A stretch of 64,000 nt of DNA from Pachyseris speciosa (lineage: Eukaryota > Cnidaria > Anthozoa > Scleractinia > Pachyseridae). The DNA is taken from positions 297,501-361,500 of the forward strand of contig JAEMWC010000128.1 in the NCBI GenBank assembly GCA_016490735.1, written 5' to 3'. Every line of letters starts with the position of its first letter. The first letter of the stretch is position 1. Under the pieces are notes generated by a model. The model ran no database searches and was not told the DNA's origin. It was given only the letters and a program-made list of their open reading frames with translations. Positions 40,824 through 46,800 of the stretch are shown one piece after another. The position numbers and the translations under genes are program-made.

Positions 40824-43800
40824 CAAAAATGCGTTACTTTATGTTCTAAAATGTGATTTTTCCATTACGCAGAACCCCGTTAATGCGAAAGAGGTTGAGG
40901 GAAATCATTCATCCGGAGGACAAATCTCAGTCAAGGCTGAATTGACTCCACCAGCATACAGTCAAGATGACACCATGGAAGCAACTTTGGTTTCTGAAGA
41001 ACTTACTAATGTAAGAAAGAGAGTGTTGTGACGATATTGTTAGTCCCAGGCCCCCAGGGGCTCATGCGGATGGTAGAAATTTTTTGCTCTCGGTTCTGTG
41101 AGCAAATGTAGTCGACGAAGAGTCTTACTGCCTTAAATGAATTGTGTTATTCAGTTTCTTATGGGTTTATCGCTTTACAAGTACGTTATATGGTGTCAGT
41201 AGAAACTGTGCTGACTTTTGTTGCTCGTCCTCCTGACTGGGCAAATTTGGTGAGTTGTGTAAAGCCAATTTTCCTGCCCTTCTGTGTATAGTTTCGGTGC
41301 TGTTCTAGTGTGAATTGAATATGCCACCTCCGGAAGAAGTAGAAAGCACTACCTCTGCTAAGAATCTGCCGGGCGCTCTACCCACTGTGATCACTGTGCC
41401 TGTAAATATACCACTTCCGAAAAAGTTACAATTAAGTAGTGGAAATCTCAAGGTTAAATGGCAACGCTTCCGACGCGCATGGTCGAATTATGACATCGCT
41501 ACTCAACTCAGAGACTCGGAAAATCAGAACAGGAACAAGGAACGGAGAACCGCAACCTTGCTCACCCGTATAGGCCCAGATGCGTTCGATGTTATCGATA
41601 CAATGGAATTCGACACTGAAGACCAAACGAAGGATCCAGAGATCATCCTCGAAAAGATGAAGAGCTATTGCATTGGTAAATACAATGAGACTTACGAGAG
41701 ATATGTTTTCAACCGCAGGGACAAGGAGATAGGTGAATCCGTTGATGTTTATGTCACAGCACTAAGAAAGCTCGCCAAGACTTGTAATTATGGGTCAATC
41801 ACCGACTCGCTTATTCGTGATAGAATTGTGGTTGGAATTAGTGATAACTCAGCTCTCAAGAAACTACTTCAGACAAGTAAACTCACCTTAAATCAATGTT
41901 TAGATATCTGCAGATCTTTGAGACTTCAGATCGACAACTTAAGGCTATGAATCAGGAAGACGTACGCTATGTGAAGGAGACACCTACTGTGAAAAACAAG
42001 ACTAGTCCACCAGCCAACAACCCGAACGAGACAAAAGGTCAAAGGATGGTCTGCAAGTTTTGTGCCAGACAGCACACTGTCGCTAAATAAAACTGTCCTG
42101 AATGGGGAAACTCGTGTAGGAACTGTGGTAAGCCTAACCATTTTGCTGTTTGCTGTCATGAATCTAAGAACAGAGTCTTGTCCATGGAGTGCGAATCTGA
42201 ATATGAAGAGTATGGAGGAGTAATTAAAGTTGAGGAACAGCTCAATGCTGTTCCCTCAACAGGTAGCCGAAACCAAGTATTTGCCACCATACTTGTCAAT
42301 AGACAGGAAGAGAAGTTCCAGCTGGATAGTAGATCCACGGTAAACATCATAGCCGATAAAACAGTGGAGAACCTATTTGAAGAGAACGGACTAGATGACC
42401 TGGAGAAAACATCAGTGACTCTGATTATGTATAACCAGTCAGAAGTTAAACCTTTGGACAAGAAACTTTTCAGGGTAATGAACCCAAAGAACAGCAAAAA
42501 AAAGTACAGCATCGAGTTCCTTATTATTAACGGTACGTGCAAGTCCATTCTTGGTTTGAGAGCTAGTGAGGACCTACAGCTGTTGATCATTAACAAACAG
42601 AATATATTTGCTATGAACTGCCATATTGTTGAAAGTGAAGCTTTCACAAAGGAGGGTTGCCTGTCTCAGTACAAAGATGTGTTCTAAGGGAAGGGAACAC
42701 TAGAAGGAGAACTCCATCTGGAGATTGACAAGAATGTACAACTAGTTCAGCTGCCAACGAGAATGGTGCCAATTTCCCTAAAAGAGGCTGTCAAACATTG
42801 GAGTAATTCAGAGAGTTGATACGCCTACTGGCAACAAAGAAGAATGGTAAAAGTCTGACTCTGCATTGACCCAAAGCCACTGTATCAAGCGCTTCACATA
42901 AACCATTATCCCTTGCCTACAATAGATGACGTCCTTCTTCTATTATATATGCAGTATGCAGTATGGAACACCATGGGGAAGATATCGCTGGCTTAGAATG
43001 CCGTTTGGATTATCTCCAGCTCCCGAAGAGTTTCAGAGAAGAATTGATTTCGCACTTGAAAGGCTACCAGGACAGGTCATAGCAGATGACGTCCTTGTCT
43101 TCGATCAGGTGAAACAAGTAAGGAGGCCCTTAAAGAACACGACCGCAATCTAAGAGAGGCGCTCACCCACTGCCAGCACAATGGCATCAGGTTAAATGCG
43201 CATAAGACGCAGTTTAGACAGAAGGAGGTCACCTACATGGGTCATGGTGTATGTTCAGAGGGTCCAGGCGCTGATCCAAGTAAGCTAAGGGCCATTGACG
43301 ACATGGACCAAAATCATTAAGCAGGGCTGGCAGGAACAATCAACAATCAACCCCCACCCCACCCCCGCGTCACCCTCTTTGCATGATCATTTTAACTTCA
43401 GAGAGGAACTATCAGTCCATCATGTTGTTGTGTTCAAGGGTTAAAGAATTGTGGTACTAGCTGGATGTTTTGGGCGCCAAGACCTCCAAAGAGGTTATTA
43501 GTAAGTTGAAGCCTCATTTCGCAAGATATGCAACCGCAGTTTGATTTTGCTGGATTTCAAAGCTTCGCAAAAGATTTTCAGTTTGAGCACATCAAAACGT
43601 CACCTCGATATCCACAGTCCAGTGGAAAGGCGGAGAACAGTGTTAAGACAGAAAAGGCTTAAAGAAAGCTGCAGATGCGGGCCATGCCTCACACCTGTCT
43701 CTACTGGATTTTAGAAACACACCCTCAGAAGGAATGGATAGTTCCCCGGTACAGCGTCTTCTCTCTCGAAGGAAATGCTCTCTACTCCCCGTGGCTTATC

Positions 43801-46800
43801 AGCTGTTTTAGCCAAAAATTGTTCCCAATGAGGCGAAGAACTTACAAAGTAGGAAACACATGCAAGCTGTTTACTATGACCGAGGAGCTAAGGTCTTACA
43901 CCCATTAACGGAAGGAGATGTGCTACGGGTCCTACCTTTGCCAGGTCAGTCTAAATGGTTTAAGCCTCAAGTGAGGATAATGTGGTGGTACGATCCTACA
44001 AGGTCCGCACAGAAGATGAAAGGATCTATCGCCGCAATCGTCCCATCTTTACAAGGTTCCTGAAAGTTACCAACCCATCTCAGATGACGAGACAGTGCAA
44101 ATAAAAGGAGAAGACCTGAACTCCGAAACTTCGTTAGATCTTACGGAGGACACAGCAGTGGCATCTAATGCATCTCCGGCAATGCAGAAGCCAGATGCGT
44201 CAGTAACAGCAGAGTTTTCATGACTAGACACCCAGCCGGCCTCTTCGAATAGTCCTGTTCCTCCTACTACCAGGAGCGGCAGAACAGTTAGGAGACCAGC
44301 CTGCCTCAACGTTTTCAGTGTCTAAGGAACTTAAAGAATAACTGAACATTATCATCGATTATCATATTATATCAGTTATTGCAATGAGACTGTTGTTGTC
44401 GTTTATTTCGTTTGTTTCTTTTTTATACTTTTTTTTGTTTTGTTTATCTTTTGCTTTTTGTTTTTGTTTATTTATTCTTTTTGTCAGAAAAAGGGAGATG
44501 TGACGAAATTGTTAGTCCCAGGCCCTCAGGGCCTCATGCAGGTGATAGGAAGTTTCCGGATGGTTCTGTAAGCACATGTAGTCGACGAACAGTTTTACTG
44601 CATTAAATGAATTATGTTCTTGTTACCCTTCACAATGCACTCCTGATGTATTACTATCACTATAATCTTCTTCCATCTTCCTTTGAAACATTTTTCAAAC
44701 AGTAGCATCTATATACTCATACAATACCAATTAAATCAAAATCTAAATCAACCTATTACATCAATACCATCAAAACAAACTATGGTAAATTCAACTTTCG
44801 CTTTAAAGCTGTTAAAGTTTGGAATCTACTTGATGAAAGCATTAAACACCTACCCCTTAAAACGTTTAAAAACAAAGTCAAGTTTGACATCTTACAGTCT
44901 TACTGTTCATGAGTTTTCAGCTGGTACATATTTATTCATTTATTGATTTATTCTCTCGTTTATTTATTTATTTATTTATTTATTTATATATTTAATTTTG
45001 TCTTCTTTTTTTTATTTATTAACTGCTCTGCTATAGCTTTAGTGCCAACCAATCTCCTATACTTAAACATTACTTAATTTTACTCAGCTCGATTAGCTTT
45101 TCAGTTATTCTGAGTAAATGTTACCTTTCCTGTATTATTAGATTATGTTGTATATTAAGTTCAGTTATTATTTGGTAATAAAGCTGGTGTTGTTCAGTTT
45201 CGTTTGCGTTTATCGCTTTACAAGTACATTATAAGTGTGTGCCATGTTAAGATTTTGTTTATTGCTTGAATGGTTTTGTTCATCTGCCATGAGTATCAGT
45301 AAACACACTTGTAATTATGACTATTTTAGCGCTTCATATCCATATGTCTTGATGGTTATGCTGCTCTAACAAACCATTGCCTCATTAATTTTAGACTACT
45401 TATGGTGGAAACCTTCCTGATGAAGGAATGCTGTCAGTTCAATCAACATCACAGGCAGAGAGCCATGCTGCCGCTGTGTTAATTTTCACTGGTGACCTTG
45501 ATGAGGAGGATGGCTTTACCACCAAACAGCTGTTTTCTTTTGCTTGGCAAATAGCAAGGGGAATGGTAAGTATCTGGCAATTTAATTGTATTTCTCTGAT
45601 GACAAAGACTACTTACACTGCAACTAAAATGATTCCAGAGAAGAAAGGGTGACGCTTTCATTGGCTGACACCTTGCCATGTTAAAGGATGAGAGTTATCC
45701 TCGAATTCTCTTCCTACCAAAGAACTCTTGTTTGGAGTCGATTGGCAAATTCAGTGAGGGTTGGGAAAAATAACTGACTGTCATTTGCAAAATACTTTCT
45801 TTATTGTTGTAAACTAAATTCGAATCAATTGAATAAAACACTTTAAAGGATCACATTGAGGGCTTGGTTCAGGGGGTGTTTTACTTCTATTTCGGCCGGG
45901 GAAGTGGGCACTTATTTGAGCGCAGGCGCTTCTTCGAGGAACTACAGTAATTATTGTTGTCCTTGTGGAATACGAGGTAACAGCCCATAATATATTTATA
46001 AAGTACTGCATGTTGTTTTTAATTTCCTGCTCCAGCTGAAAGACTCTCTTCCATCTAGAATTTTTTGTCTCTCGTCGTAAGGTACCCAATTTTGAAAACT
46101 GCTAGAAATGACAGGAATTTCTTGGTTGCACATGATGTATTCTAGACAAGCACAAACAAGCTTTTAAAATGATGCACATCATACTTCATATGGCTGCGGC
46201 TCTTCACGGTGTATTGTTCATGTTTGGTTTGTTTCCAGAACCATCTTGCCGAAAACGGTTTTGTTCATCGTGACCTTGCAGCTCGTAATGTTCTTGTTGG
46301 TCATGATGGCATGGTAAAAGTGTCGGACTTTGGATTAATGCGCCAGATATATGAGGATGTGTACAATTCAGAGAAGACCAAAAAGCTGCCAGTAAAATGG
46401 ATGGCACCAGAATCGCTTTATGAAGGCGTATACACAATCAAGAGTGACGTGTGAGTGGATATATTGACTGGTCATTTTGGAATTCTATCTTTTCTTAAGT
46501 AAAAGAGACTTAGACAAGTTTGAAATTAAAGCAACACTCTCATGGTCAACTGGTTGAGCGTTGTAGCTGAGCAGCTTCCAAATGCCTCATATATAGAGGA
46601 TATTACATGGCCACGTGAAGGTATAAATTTCTCTTCCTTGACTGGGCACAGCGAACGAGTGAAATATTTTTGACAGTGAGAAGAAAAATAAGCAGCTACG
46701 TACTGTATTATCGTTACATTAAACACCCACGAAGTACCAAACCATTTCACTTTTCGCTGAAACAGCGCAATTTATTATGTAACCATGTGAATGGGGATCT

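Larger units (their letters stand above)
41027..45233 (+). mobile_element. LTR retrotransposon (Gypsy-like) with AGTGT target duplication
   Basis: The 5' LTR at 41027-41190 and the 3' LTR at 44499-44621 plus 45197-45233 share tgtgacga(t/a)attgttagtc, atgtagtcgacgaa and tttatcgctttacaagtac. The 5-bp duplication AGTGT is at 41022-41026 and 45234-45238. A probable primer-binding site, tggtgtcag, follows the 5' LTR, and a purine tract precedes the 3' LTR. Gag is one open frame (41315-41950). A protease region (about 42270-42400), RT pieces (about 42800-43300: YGTPWGRYRWLRMPFGL, IADDVLVF) and an integrase C-terminal part (about 43560-44060) follow, with stops and apparent deletion between RT and integrase. 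Confidence 0.88.
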
